From positions 1 through 64,000 of the forward strand of contig CAZTBP010000002.1 in NCBI GenBank assembly GCA_964612145.1: a stretch of DNA of 64,000 bases, in the 5' to 3' direction. Shown here in pieces: positions 23,565 to 33,900 of the stretch. The notes beneath the pieces are model-generated. The model saw only the letters and a program-made list of their open reading frames with translations. It was not told the DNA's origin and searched no databases. How positions within the stretch are numbered: the stretch's first letter is position 1; the number at the start of each line of letters is the position of its first letter. The stretch is from JAGNLV01 sp964612145 (GTDB taxonomy: Bacteria; Zixibacteria; MSB-5A5; GN15; FEB-12). The position numbers were made by a program, and so were the translations under genes.

Positions 23565-25637
23565 TTATATTTTTGCCTTTTCCAACATTTTCTTTGAAAC
23601 CTCCACCGGCACCTGCTGGTACCTGGCGAACTGCATCGTGAACACGGCCCGACCCTGCGAGATGTTCCGAAGGGTATTGGCATAGCCAAACATCTCTGAG
23701 AGCGGAACACTCACGGCAACGACCGTTGCGTCCTCACGCGGAACCATACCATTGATCTTGCCCCGGCGCGAGTTCAAGTCGCCGACGACGGCGCCCATAT
23801 ATACTTCGGGTACGACCACTTCAACATCCATAATCGGCTCGAGCAGAACCGGCTTGGCCCGCTTGGCTGCATCCTGCAGCGCCATCGACCCGGCTACACG
23901 AAAGGCCATTTCATTGGAGTCAACTTCGTGATAGCTGCCGTCATAAATCTGAACGTGCAAACCGGTCATCGGGTAGCCGGCGAGGGGACCGTTGTCCATA
24001 GCGTCGCGGACACCTCTCTCGACCGACGGTATAAATTCACGCGGCACATTGCCGCCAACGACCTTATTCTCAAACTTGAAGGTACCCTCTTCCTCGGTGC
24101 TTGGGCGCACCCGAAGCCAAACATGACCGAACTGACCCTTACCACCGCTCTGCCGCACGAACCGTCCTTCGGCCTCGACCTCGGACGTAATTGTCTCTTT
24201 GTAGGCAACCGACGGGCGACCGACGGAGGCGCCAACATTGAACTCGCGCATGAGGCGGTCGACGAGGATCTCCAGATGCAGCTCACCCATGCCGGAAATG
24301 ATGGTCTGGGCAGTATCTTCATCGTGACGAACCTGGAACGTGGGATCTTCCTCGGCCAGCTTGATCAGCGCATCGGTCAATTTTTCCTGGTCAGCCTGGG
24401 TCTTTGGCTCAATGGACACCGAGACAACCGGCTCCGGAAATGACATCCGTTCCAGCAGGATAGGATGTTTCGGGTCACACAGGGTGTCACCGGTTGTGGT
24501 TTTCCGCATACCGATGACGGCAACGATATCGCCGGCCTCGGCTTCTTTTATATCTTCTCGTTTATTGGCATGCATCCGCAAAATGCGGGCAATTCGCTCC
24601 TTGGTGCCGGAGGTCGGGTTCAGCAGGTACGAGCCGGCCCTGACAACACCGGAATAAACCCGGATATAGGTGAGACGCCCGACATACGGATCGGTGACGA
24701 TTTTGAAAGCCAGCGCCGCGGTCGGGTCATTCTTGTCCGTTTTGCGCTCGAGTACTTTCTTGTGGTCGTCAACTTCGGTACCGGTTATCGGAGGCATATC
24801 CAGCGGCGACGGGAGGAAATCGATGATGGCGTCGAGCAACTTCTGGATGCCCTTGTTCTTGAACGACGAGCCGCAGAGTACCGGAACCATGTGAGTCTCG
24901 ATAGTCGCCTTGCGGACCGCTTCCATGACCTTTTTGGGATCGAGCGGTTCATCATGCAAAAACTGCTCGAGCAGGTGGTCGTCATAGTCGGCTACCGCCT
25001 CGAGCAGCTTTTCACGGTATTCGTTGGCAACCGGAAGCATGTCCTCCGGAACTTCCAGATCGTCGAATGTCGTACCGTACGATTCCTCATGAAATACGCG
25101 GAATCGCATGGTCAGCAGGTCGATAATTCCGCTGAACATTGGTCCTTCACCGGCTGGAATGGTGATCGGCACGCAGTTGGCGCCAAATCGCTCGTTCATA
25201 GCCTCGACGGTTCGCTTGAAGTTCGCGCCGGTGCGGTCCATCTTATTAATGTAGGCGATTCGCGGGACTTTGTATTTGTCTGCCTGTCGCCAGACCGTTT
25301 CGGACTGGGGCTCTACCCCGCCAACGGCACAGAACAGGGCCACGGCACCGTCCAGTACACGCAGAGAGCGTTCCACTTCGACGGTAAAGTCGACGTGACC
25401 GGGGGTGTCTATTATATTAATGGTGTGGTCGCGCCAGAAGGCAGAGGTGGCCGCAGAGCTAATCGTGATGCCACGTTCCTTTTCCTGTTCCATCCAGTCC
25501 ATCGTCGCCGCGCCTTCGTGCACCTCGCCCATACGGTGCAGCTTCCCGGTATAAAACAGGATGCGCTCCGTGGTCGTGGTCTTGCCGGCGTCGATGTGAG
25601 CCATGATGCCTATATTTCTGACGGATTCGAGTTTCAT
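23565..25637 (-). CDS. fusA: Elongation factor G
   Basis: 690 residues, full length. GTPase driving translocation of tRNA and mRNA, and ribosome recycling with RRF (51947-52504). The G1 motif AHIDAGKTT is at about 13-21, DTPGHVDF is G3, NKMD is G4; domains II to V follow, with the domain IV region GGKGQFGHVWLRVRP. No second EF-G is present in the window. The gap before it, to rpsG, is an unusual 213 bp. Confidence 0.99.
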   Translation of the reverse strand: MKLESVRNIGIMAHIDAGKTTTTERILFYTGKLHRMGEVHEGAATMDWMEQEKERGITISSAATSAFWRDHTINIIDTPGHVDFTVEVERSLRVLDGAVALFCAVGGVEPQSETVWRQADKYKVPRIAYINKMDRTGANFKRTVEAMNERFGANCVPITIPAGEGPMFSGIIDLLTMRFRVFHEESYGTTFDDLEVPEDMLPVANEYREKLLEAVADYDDHLLEQFLHDEPLDPKKVMEAVRKATIETHMVPVLCGSSFKNKGIQKLLDAIIDFLPSPLDMPPITGTEVDDHKKVLERKTDKNDPTAALAFKIVTDPYVGRLTYIRVYSGVVRAGSYLLNPTSGTKERIARILRMHANKREDIKEAEAGDIVAVIGMRKTTTGDTLCDPKHPILLERMSFPEPVVSVSIEPKTQADQEKLTDALIKLAEEDPTFQVRHDEDTAQTIISGMGELHLEILVDRLMREFNVGASVGRPSVAYKETITSEVEAEGRFVRQSGGKGQFGHVWLRVRPSTEEEGTFKFENKVVGGNVPREFIPSVERGVRDAMDNGPLAGYPMTGLHVQIYDGSYHEVDSNEMAFRVAGSMALQDAAKRAKPVLLEPIMDVEVVVPEVYMGAVVGDLNSRRGKINGMVPREDATVVAVSVPLSEMFGYANTLRNISQGRAVFTMQFARYQQVPVEVSKKMLEKAKI

Positions 25638-25850
25638 AAATCTACTACAGACAAAAAAAATCCCTGAAAAACTAAGCTACCTTCTTCATCTTGTTCAACA
25701 GGGCGGTACCCGACGACTCCGTAAGGAGTCAGGGCGGTGGACTATGTCAAAGATCCACGTCAGTACCGCCGCGAAAGCGTTAAATTCAAAATCTCGTTCC
25801 CTGTGTGATCGGGCCCACCGGGCGAGCCCGGGTTCAAATCAACCGGTGTG
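25638..25850 (-). other. Structured spacer between rpsG and fusA
   Basis: 213 bp without a gene inside an otherwise tightly packed operon. It contains the perfect hairpin GACTCC-loop-GGAGTC (25715-25730) and a second inverted pair GTGGA/TCCAC (about 25736-25759). No promoter is convincing. It could be an RNA control element, since S7 regulates its own operon in E. coli, but no S7 site was recognised. Confidence 0.35.
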
Positions 25851-26321
25851 TTACCACCGGAAATGCGCAAAGGCCTTGTTGGCTTCCGCCATCTTGTGGG
25901 TGTCTTCCTTCTTTTTGATGGAAGAGCCCTCATTATTGGCGGCAGCCATGAACTCGGCGGCCAGCTTATCGGCCATGGTGTGGCCGGCGCGCTGTCGCGA
26001 GTACGAGATCAGCCAGCGTATCGCCAGCGCAGTGCGGCGTTCCGGACGAACCTCGACCGGGACCTGGTAGGTAGCACCGCCGACGCGACGGGAGCGCACC
26101 TCAAGCACTGGCTTGACGTTGTTCAGAGCTTTGCGGAAGACTTCAAGTCCGTCCTCACCTGTCTTCTTGGCCGCCATATCCAGAGCATCGTAGAACAAGT
26201 TCTGGGCGGTCGAGCGCTTCCCACTCTTCATCAGACAGGAGACGAACTGCGTCACCATCTTATCGCCGAATTTATAGTCGGGAACGACTTTCCTTTTTTC
26301 TGCACTAGTACGTCTTGACAT
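25851..26321 (-). CDS. rpsG: 30S ribosomal protein S7
   Basis: 156 residues. Primary binder of the 16S 3' domain and nucleator of the 30S head; lies at the E site. The signature DYKFGDKMVTQFVSCLMKSGKR is near the N-terminus, and VEVRPERRTALAIRWL is in the middle. It lies 12 bp after rpsL. Confidence 0.99.
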   Translation of the reverse strand: MSRRTSAEKRKVVPDYKFGDKMVTQFVSCLMKSGKRSTAQNLFYDALDMAAKKTGEDGLEVFRKALNNVKPVLEVRSRRVGGATYQVPVEVRPERRTALAIRWLISYSRQRAGHTMADKLAAEFMAAANNEGSSIKKKEDTHKMAEANKAFAHFRW

Positions 26322-26333
26322 ACTTCTCGGACT

Positions 26334-26708
26334 TTACTCTTTCGGCTTTTTGGCCCCGTACTTGGAGCGGCCTTGACGGCGATCGGCGACACCGGCGGTA
26401 TCCATGCTGCCACGGATAATGTGGTAGCGGACGCCCGGGAGGTCTTTGACACGACCGCCGCGAATCATCACAATCGAGTGTTCCTGAAGGTTGTGACCTT
26501 CACCCGGTATATAAGCGGTTACTTCGATCTGATTGGTCAGACGAACACGAGCAACTTTTCGAAGCGCCGAATTCGGCTTCTTCGGTGTGGACGTATACAC
26601 GCGCGTACAGACGCCACGCTTCTGCGGGCACTGATTCATCGCCGGGGTCTTGGTCTTCTCCACGACCCGTTTGCGACCTTTGCGCACTAACTGACTAATC
26701 GTCGGCAA
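26334..26708 (-). CDS. rpsL: 30S ribosomal protein S12
   Basis: 124 residues, TTG start with AGGAG five nt before it. Sits at the decoding centre. The regions where streptomycin-resistance changes occur read TTPKKPNSALRK-like (here TSTPKKPNSALRKVARVRL) and GRVKDLPGVRYHIIRG; both Lys positions are wild type, so streptomycin sensitivity is expected from this protein. A promoter at 26756-26783 can start transcription here. Confidence 0.99.
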   Translation of the reverse strand: MPTISQLVRKGRKRVVEKTKTPAMNQCPQKRGVCTRVYTSTPKKPNSALRKVARVRLTNQIEVTAYIPGEGHNLQEHSIVMIRGGRVKDLPGVRYHIIRGSMDTAGVADRRQGRSKYGAKKPKE

Positions 26709-26755
26709 TGTAACTCCTGTATACCAGTTGTTTACGTAATTCTACAGAGACCGCT

Positions 26756-26783
26756 AATCTAACAGATTTCGTCGACCTGTCAA
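26756..26783 (-). promoter_or_regulatory. Candidate internal promoter of the str operon
   Basis: TTGACA (26778-26783, overlapping the rpoC stop codon) is separated by 16 nt from TAGATT (26756-26761) on the minus strand. The predicted start near 26749 leaves a leader of about 40 nt to the rpsL start. A perfect -35 box at the only gap between rpoC and rpsL makes this plausible. Confidence 0.6.
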
Positions 26784-29700
26784 GCGTTTTTGTCCAAAAA
26801 ATCAGCCATACTTTCTTCTGAAGATGCCGCCGCCTCAGCGGCTTCGCGGGCCTCTTCCTCTTCATCTTCATCCGAGACCAAATCAATCGTCTTATACTGT
26901 TCGATGCCGGTCCCGGCCGGGATCAGATGGCCGATAATAACGTTTTCTTTCAGGCCCATCAGGTAGTCGATCTTACCCGATATAGCAGCCTCGGTCAGCA
27001 CCTTGGTGGTCTCCTGGAAAGAAGCCGCCGAGATGAAACTTTCGGTCGAAAGCGACGCCCGAGTGATACCCAGCAGCAGCGGACGCGAAGTCGCGGCCTC
27101 GCCGCCTTCAGCAATCACGCGTGCGTTTTCCTCTTCGAACTTGATCTTGTCGACCCGTTCGCCTTCGAGGAAGTTGGTATCGCCGATCGTTTCGATCTGG
27201 ACCTTCTGCATCATCTGGCGTACAATAACTTCGATATGCTTGTCGTTGATACGCACACCCTGGAGTCGGTACACCTCCTGAATTTCGTTCACGAGGTAGC
27301 TCTGGGCTTCATACACACCGAGGATGTCGAGGATATCATGCGGATCCTTGGCGCCTTCACAGAGTCGATCGCCGGCCCGAACGAAGTCACCGGCGTGCAC
27401 CATGAGGTGCTTACCGTGCGGGATCAGGTAATCGCGAACCTCGTCGTGTTCGCCGTTGACCAGGATCTTTTGCTGACCGCGGACAATTTTATCAAATTCA
27501 ATAGTACCGTCGATCTCGGAAATCACTGCCGGGTCATGCGGGCGGCGGGCCTCGAAAAGCTCGGCCACGCGCGGCAGACCGCCGGTAATATCGCGGGATT
27601 TGGCAATGACACGCGGCATCTTAACCAGTACGTCACCGGACTTGACCGTGTCGCCTTCCTTGACCTCTAACTGCGCCTCGGTCGGCACACGGTAGCTGGC
27701 CAGCGTTTTGCCGCTGGGGTTCTGGATGAGGATGGTCGGGAACAGGCTCTTGTCCTTGGTGTCGACAATAATCCGCTGGATCAAACCGGTGTGGGCATCG
27801 TGCTGCTCACGGTAAGACACGTCTTTTTCAATGTCACGGAACTTCACGACACCATTCTTTTCGGTCAGGATAACGCCGGTGTACGGATCCCATTCGTAGA
27901 TAATATCGCCCTTCTTGACTTCCTGCCCGTCGCTGACCAGGAGGTGAGCGCCATACGGTACTTTCAGGCGGGACCGAACGCGACCCTTGTCATCGACAAT
28001 GTGAAGTTCACCGGCGCCCTCACGGGAGACGACCATAACGGTACCGTCGTCGCGCTTAAGCGACCGGACGTCTTCGAGAACAATTTTACCGGCATATTTC
28101 GCGACAACCTGGGACTGTTCCGCAATACGCGATGCCGCACCACCAATGTGGAAGGTGCGCAGAGTCAACTGCGTGCCCGGCTCACCGATGGACTGGGCAG
28201 CGATGACGCCGACCGACTCACCGATATCCACTTTCTTGCGGGTGGCGAGATTTCGGCCGTAACACTTCGCGCAGACCCCGAATTTGGACTCGCAGGTCAG
28301 CACGGAGCGAATGTCGACGGTATCTATACCGGCGTCCTCGATTGCCGTAGCCTGCGGTTCGGAGATCTCGTCACCGGCTTCGACAATGAGTTCGTCAGTG
28401 TAGGGGTCGTAGACGTCTTCGAGCGCGACACGACCGAGAATACGATCGGCGAGCGACTCGATGACTTCCTCGCCCTCTTTAATGGCCGACACGTTAAGGC
28501 CCAGGATGGTGGTGCAGTCAGGTTCGCGAACGATCACGTCCTGTGCTACGTCGACCAGCCGACGTGTCAGGTAACCGGCGTCAGCCGTTTTCAGCGCCGT
28601 ATCAGCAAGACCTTTACGGGCGCCGTGAGTGGAGATAAAGTACTCCTGCACGGAGAGGCCTTCACGGAAGTTCGACGTGATCGGGTTTTCGATAATCTCA
28701 CCGACACCACCGGTCAGCTTCTTCTGCGGTTTCGCCATCAGACCGCGCATACCGGCGAGCTGACGCACTTGCTCGCGCGAACCACGAGCGCCGGAGGTCG
28801 CCATCATGTAGACAGGGTTGAAACCCTGTTGCTCTTTGCCAAGGTTCTCGAACATAACCCGGCCGACCTCGTTCGTGGTGTGCGTCCAGAGGTCAATGAC
28901 CTTGTTGTACCGCTCACCCGAGGTGATGGCGCCGCGACCGTACTGCTTCTGGATTTTCGCAACCTGGGTTCGAGCATCCTCGATCAACTCGTCCTTTTCA
29001 TCCGGGATAACGAGATCGTCAATTGATACCGTCACACCGGCGCGGGTGGCGTATTCGAACCCGGTCCATTTAAGACGATCAAGGAACTCGACAGTCGGGG
29101 TCTGGCCCTCAAGCCAGTAGCAGTTTGCAACTAGGTCAGTAAGCTTGCCTTTGGTCGCCGTTTCATTGAAGAACGGCATGTTGCCCGGCAGAATATTATT
29201 AAAGATCAGTCGTCCGGGCGTTGTCTCGACCAGTTGGCCGCCAATCCGGACGTGGATCTTGCTATGCAATTCGACAAAGCCACTATCGAAGGCTTGAAGC
29301 GCTTCGTCGCTGTTGAAGAAACGCATGCCTTCGCCCTTGCCGCCTTTTTTCTCATTGGTCAGGTAGTAGCAGCCGATGACCATATCCTGAGAGGGCACTG
29401 CAATCGGACGACCCGAGGACGGCAGGAGAACGTTGTTGGTCGCCAGCATGAGAATCTTAGCCTCGAGCTGCGCCTCGAATGAGAGCGGCACGTGCACGGC
29501 CATCTGGTCGCCGTCGAAGTCCGCGTTAAACGCAGCACAGACCAGCGGGTGCAGGCGGATGGCTTTACCCTCTACCAGCACCGGGTAGAAGGCCTGAATG
29601 CCGAGACGGTGCAGGGTGGGCGCGCGGTTGAGCATCACCGGATGATCTTCGATAATCTCCTCGAGAATATCCCAAACCTCCGGGCGCTCGCGTTCGACCA

Positions 29701-30901
29701 GCTTTTTGGCCGACTTGACTGTCTGGACGTAGCCCTTCTCTTCCAGCTTCATGATAATAAACGGCTTGAACAGCTCCAGCGCCATGTTCTTGGGCAGGCC
29801 GCACTGGTGCAGTTTCAGTTCCGGACCAACCACGATCACGGAACGACCGGAATAGTCAACCCGCTTGCCAAGGAGGTTCTGGCGGAAACGACCCTGCTTA
29901 CCTTTGAGCAGGTCGGACAGGGACTTCAACGGACGGCGCGAGTCGCCGCGGACGGAATGGGTCCGACGGCCGTTATCGAACAAGGCATCGACCGCTTCCT
30001 GAAGCATGCGCTTTTCGTTGCGCAGAATGACGTCCGGCGCCTGAATGTCGATAAGCTTTTTCAGACGGTTGTTACGGTTGATGACCCGACGGTAGAGGTC
30101 ATTCAGGTCAGACGTCGCAAACCGACCGCCTTCAAGCGGTACCAGCGGGCGAAGGTCCGGCGGAATGACCGGAACCACCTCGAGAATCATCCACTCTGGT
30201 CGGTTGTCGGACTGGCGGAAGGATTCAACGATCCGAAGCCGCTTCAGGACGTCCTTTTTACGCTGAACGGACGTTTCTACTTTCGCCTGGGCCCGCAGAT
30301 CAACGGCAAGTTCCTCGATTTCCATCTGCTTCAGGCGCGCCTGAACGCCCTCGGCCCCCATGCGGGCATCGAAGGTCTTCCCGGCGTCTTCCAGGTCATC
30401 GACTTCTTCTTCCGTGAGAACGTCGCCGGCCTGATAAGAAGAATTACCGGGATCGATCATAAGGTAGTTTTCATAGTACAGAATCCGCTCGAGCTCCCTG
30501 ATGGAGAGGTCCAGCAGATGGCCGATTCGCGACGGCAACGACTTAAAGTACCAGATATGGGAGACCGGCACGGCAAGCTGAATGTGCCCCATCCGTTCAC
30601 GGCGAACCTTGGACTGGGTCACCTCGACGCCGCAGCGGTCACAGACGATGCCACGGAAACGGATTCGCTTGTACTTTCCGCAGTTACATTCCCAGTCTTT
30701 GACCGGGCCAAAGATGCGTTCGCAGAAGAGACCGTCGCGTTCCGGCTTGAACGAACGATAGTTGATGGTTTCCGGCTTGGTAACCTCTCCGTAGGACCAG
30801 GAGAGGACAACCTCCGGTGATGCCATCTGGATCTGGATCGCCGCGTACTCGGCGGGACCCTTCTTCTGCTGTCCCATGTTTCGGCCTGCAATATCAAACA
30901 T
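26780..30901 (-). CDS. rpoC: RNA polymerase subunit beta'
   Basis: 1373 residues. Catalytic subunit: the metal-binding NADFDGD is at 459-465. The N-terminal zinc site is C72, C74, C87 and C90; the second zinc site is around CESKFGVCAKCYG. LLGKRVDYSGRSVIVVGPEL and the trigger-loop region are normal. The C-terminus is acidic and Ala-rich (DEDEEEEAREAAEAAASSEE). It lies 71 bp after rpoB, the same transcript. Confidence 0.99.
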   Translation of the reverse strand: MFDIAGRNMGQQKKGPAEYAAIQIQMASPEVVLSWSYGEVTKPETINYRSFKPERDGLFCERIFGPVKDWECNCGKYKRIRFRGIVCDRCGVEVTQSKVRRERMGHIQLAVPVSHIWYFKSLPSRIGHLLDLSIRELERILYYENYLMIDPGNSSYQAGDVLTEEEVDDLEDAGKTFDARMGAEGVQARLKQMEIEELAVDLRAQAKVETSVQRKKDVLKRLRIVESFRQSDNRPEWMILEVVPVIPPDLRPLVPLEGGRFATSDLNDLYRRVINRNNRLKKLIDIQAPDVILRNEKRMLQEAVDALFDNGRRTHSVRGDSRRPLKSLSDLLKGKQGRFRQNLLGKRVDYSGRSVIVVGPELKLHQCGLPKNMALELFKPFIIMKLEEKGYVQTVKSAKKLVERERPEVWDILEEIIEDHPVMLNRAPTLHRLGIQAFYPVLVEGKAIRLHPLVCAAFNADFDGDQMAVHVPLSFEAQLEAKILMLATNNVLLPSSGRPIAVPSQDMVIGCYYLTNEKKGGKGEGMRFFNSDEALQAFDSGFVELHSKIHVRIGGQLVETTPGRLIFNNILPGNMPFFNETATKGKLTDLVANCYWLEGQTPTVEFLDRLKWTGFEYATRAGVTVSIDDLVIPDEKDELIEDARTQVAKIQKQYGRGAITSGERYNKVIDLWTHTTNEVGRVMFENLGKEQQGFNPVYMMATSGARGSREQVRQLAGMRGLMAKPQKKLTGGVGEIIENPITSNFREGLSVQEYFISTHGARKGLADTALKTADAGYLTRRLVDVAQDVIVREPDCTTILGLNVSAIKEGEEVIESLADRILGRVALEDVYDPYTDELIVEAGDEISEPQATAIEDAGIDTVDIRSVLTCESKFGVCAKCYGRNLATRKKVDIGESVGVIAAQSIGEPGTQLTLRTFHIGGAASRIAEQSQVVAKYAGKIVLEDVRSLKRDDGTVMVVSREGAGELHIVDDKGRVRSRLKVPYGAHLLVSDGQEVKKGDIIYEWDPYTGVILTEKNGVVKFRDIEKDVSYREQHDAHTGLIQRIIVDTKDKSLFPTILIQNPSGKTLASYRVPTEAQLEVKEGDTVKSGDVLVKMPRVIAKSRDITGGLPRVAELFEARRPHDPAVISEIDGTIEFDKIVRGQQKILVNGEHDEVRDYLIPHGKHLMVHAGDFVRAGDRLCEGAKDPHDILDILGVYEAQSYLVNEIQEVYRLQGVRINDKHIEVIVRQMMQKVQIETIGDTNFLEGERVDKIKFEEENARVIAEGGEAATSRPLLLGITRASLSTESFISAASFQETTKVLTEAAISGKIDYLMGLKENVIIGHLIPAGTGIEQYKTIDLVSDEDEEEEAREAAEAAASSEESMADFLDKNA

Positions 30902-30972
30902 GGCTAACTCCTGCTATTGGTCAAGTTCGACCCTTGGCCGAACCTAAGAATTCGACTCCACTTCGTTCCGGA

Positions 30973-33900
30973 CTACTTCTCCAGCAGCTTGACATCGAGG
31001 CCGAGCGCCTGGAGTTCCTTAATAAGGACGTTAAATGCTTCCGGGTAGCCCGGCTCGGGCGGGTTCTCACCCTTTACAATCGCTTCGTAGATGCGACTGC
31101 GGCCGGTGACGTCATCGGACTTAACCGTCAACATCTCCTGCAGCGTGTATGCCGCACCATACGCCTCGAGCGCCCACACTTCCATCTCTCCAAAGCGCTG
31201 ACCGCCAAACTGCGCCTTGCCACCCAGCGGCTGCTGAGTCACCAGCGAGTATGGGCCGATGCTCCGGGCGTGAATCTTGTCATCCACGAGGTGCGAGAGC
31301 TTGAGCATATAAATGTATCCGACCGTAATCCGATTATCGAACGGATCCCCGGTCTTTCCGTCAACCAGCTGCAGCTTGCCGTCTTCCGGCAGGCCCGCTG
31401 CTTTGAGCTTGTCTTTAATCTGGTCGATACTGGCGCCCTCGAACACCGGGCAGGCAATACGTTCGCCAAGTTTGGCGGCGGCCCAGCCAAGGTGTGTTTC
31501 GAGGATCTGCCCCACGTTCATGCGGGACGGAACACCCAGCGGATTCAGAATGATATCGACCGGGGTGCCGTCATCCATGTGCGGCATATCCTCGACCGGA
31601 ACCAGCTTGGAAACAACACCTTTGTTGCCGTGGCGGCCAGCCATCTTGTCACCCACCGAAATCTTGCGGCGGATGGCGATCGTGACCTTCACCAGTTGCT
31701 TCACGCCCGGCGGCAGTTCGGCGCCGCGGACGATCTTGTCGACCTCGACTTCCATATCCTGCTGCTTGCGTGCGAGGACTTCTTCGGCCTCTTTCAGGAT
31801 GTTGTCGACGTGCTTGTTGGTGTTGTCATCAGTGGTCCAGCCTTCAGGGGCAACAGCGCCATCGATATCAAACTCGTCAAAAAAGTCGGATTTGAACTTA
31901 TGGCCGGCGCGAACGACAACCGAATTGTCGACGACGGAACGGACGGTCTGCGACGACTTGCCGTCTAGCAGTTCCCCGACCCGTTGGGCACGAAGCCTCT
32001 TGATTCCTTCGATCTGCCTGGCGTATTCTCTTTTGATTTGAGCCACCTCGGCCTTTTCGGTCTTCTTGGCGTCTTCGGTCCGCTCTTTACGGGTAAAGAC
32101 CTGCGTATTGATAACCACGCCCTTCATTCCGGGCGGCGCTTTCAGGGATGCATCGCGAACATCGCCGGCCTTCTCGCCGAAGATGGCACGCAGCAGGCGC
32201 TCCTCAGGCGACAACTCGGTCTCTCCTTTTGGGGTAACCTTACCGACCAGGATATCACCGGCTTCGACCTCCGCTCCGACTCGCACGATACCCATCTCAT
32301 CGAGATTGAGCAGTGCTTCTTCGGAGACATTGGGAATCTCACGGGTGATTTCCTCGCTGCCGCGCTTGGTGTCGCGGACCTGAAGCTCGTATTCCTCAAC
32401 GTGAACGGAGGTAAAGACGTCGTCCTGCATGAGGCGCTCGGAGAGGATGATCGCGTCCTCGTAGTTGTAGCCGCGCCACGGCATAAAAGCCACAAGCACA
32501 TTGTATCCGAGAGCCAGCTCACCGTTTTCAACCGAGGGACCGTTGGCGATCACGCTGCCTTCTTTGACCGTGTCACCTACCGTGACAGCCGGTTTGAAGA
32601 GAATGCACGTATCCTGGTTCGAGCGACGATACTTGGTGAGCGTGTAGACGTCGTCCTCGACCCAGCCGAGTTCATTAACTTTCGGTTTGATGTCCGGTCG
32701 AATGACAACCTTCGTCGAATCGGCAAAGACAACTTCGCCGGCCCGCCGCGCCTTCGTAACGGCCCCGGCGTCCTCGGCAACCCGTTTTTCCATTCCGGTG
32801 CCGACAAACGGCGCCTGTGTTTTCAACAGCGGCACCGCTTGGCGCTGCATGTTCGAACCCATCAACGCGCGGTTTGCATCATCGTGCTCAAGGAACGGAA
32901 TCAGCGAGGCCGCAACCGAAACGATCTGCCGCGGGGAGACGTCCATGTACTGGACTTCCTTGGTCGAAATCAGCGGATACTCAGACCGGCGGCGGGCGAT
33001 TACTTTGTCGCTGGCAAATTTGCCGCTTTTATCAATCTTTTCGTCGGACTGCGCGATGAAGTACCGGTCCTCTTCATCGGCCGAGAGAAATTCAATATCA
33101 CTGGTGGCTTTGCCGTTGATGACTTTGCGATACGGCGTCTCGAGGAAGCCGTACTTGTTAATCCGGGCGAATGTTGCCAGCGACGTGATCAGGCCGATAT
33201 TCGGACCTTCCGGTGTTTCAATCGGGCACATCCGGCCGTAGTGCGTGTGGTGAACGTCGCGAACTTCAAAGCCGGCCCGCTCACGGGTCAGCCCGCCCGG
33301 GCCGAGGGCCGAAAGACGGCGCTTATGGGTCAGCTCAGACAACGGGTTCGTCTGATCCATGAACTGCGAGAGCTGCGAGGAACCGAAGAACGTCTCGACT
33401 ACTGTCGAAACGGTACGGGCGTTCACCAATAGCTGCGGCGTGACGTTGTCCTGATCCTTCAGCGAGAGGCGCTCACGTATGGTGCGGGCGACACGCGACA
33501 ATCCAACAGAAAACAGGTTGGCCATTAGTTCGCCGACGGTGCGGGCGCGACGGTTGCCGAGATGGTCGATATCGTCGGTAAAACCCTGATCGTTGACCAG
33601 GCCAACGAGGTACCGGACGATCTCGATGAAGTCCTTAGGATCAAGGGTCGTGTGTTCGAGGTCGATATCGAGGCTCATCCGCTGGTTGATCATATACCGG
33701 CCAACTTCGCCGAGATCATAGCGCTTGTCGTTGAAAAAGAACTTCTCCAGCAGCGACTCGGCCATTTCCAGTGTCGGCGGCTCACCCGGGCGGACCAGCG
33801 AGTAGATTTTCATCAGCGCTTCCTCGCGCGATTTTGTCTGGTCCTTGCGGATGGTGTTTAAGATAACGTAAGCGTCACGCTTGTTCGTTACCTTGTCGAT

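Noticed and set aside
25826..25860. GGGTTCAAATC-like sequence resembling a tRNA T-arm in the rpsG-fusA spacer
   Set aside because: The flanking bases do not pair as a T-stem and no acceptor or anticodon arm can be drawn.
29492..30820. Long plus-strand open frame (442 codons) opposite rpoC, and similar long frames opposite dxs, rpoB and rplE-rplP
   Set aside because: They are mirror frames caused by the codon pattern of the strongly conserved minus-strand genes; no ribosome binding sites or recognisable protein families.
33300..33400. Rifampicin-resistance changes in RpoB
   Set aside because: The cluster is wild type at the usual resistance positions; the Thr after DQ is a lineage difference.
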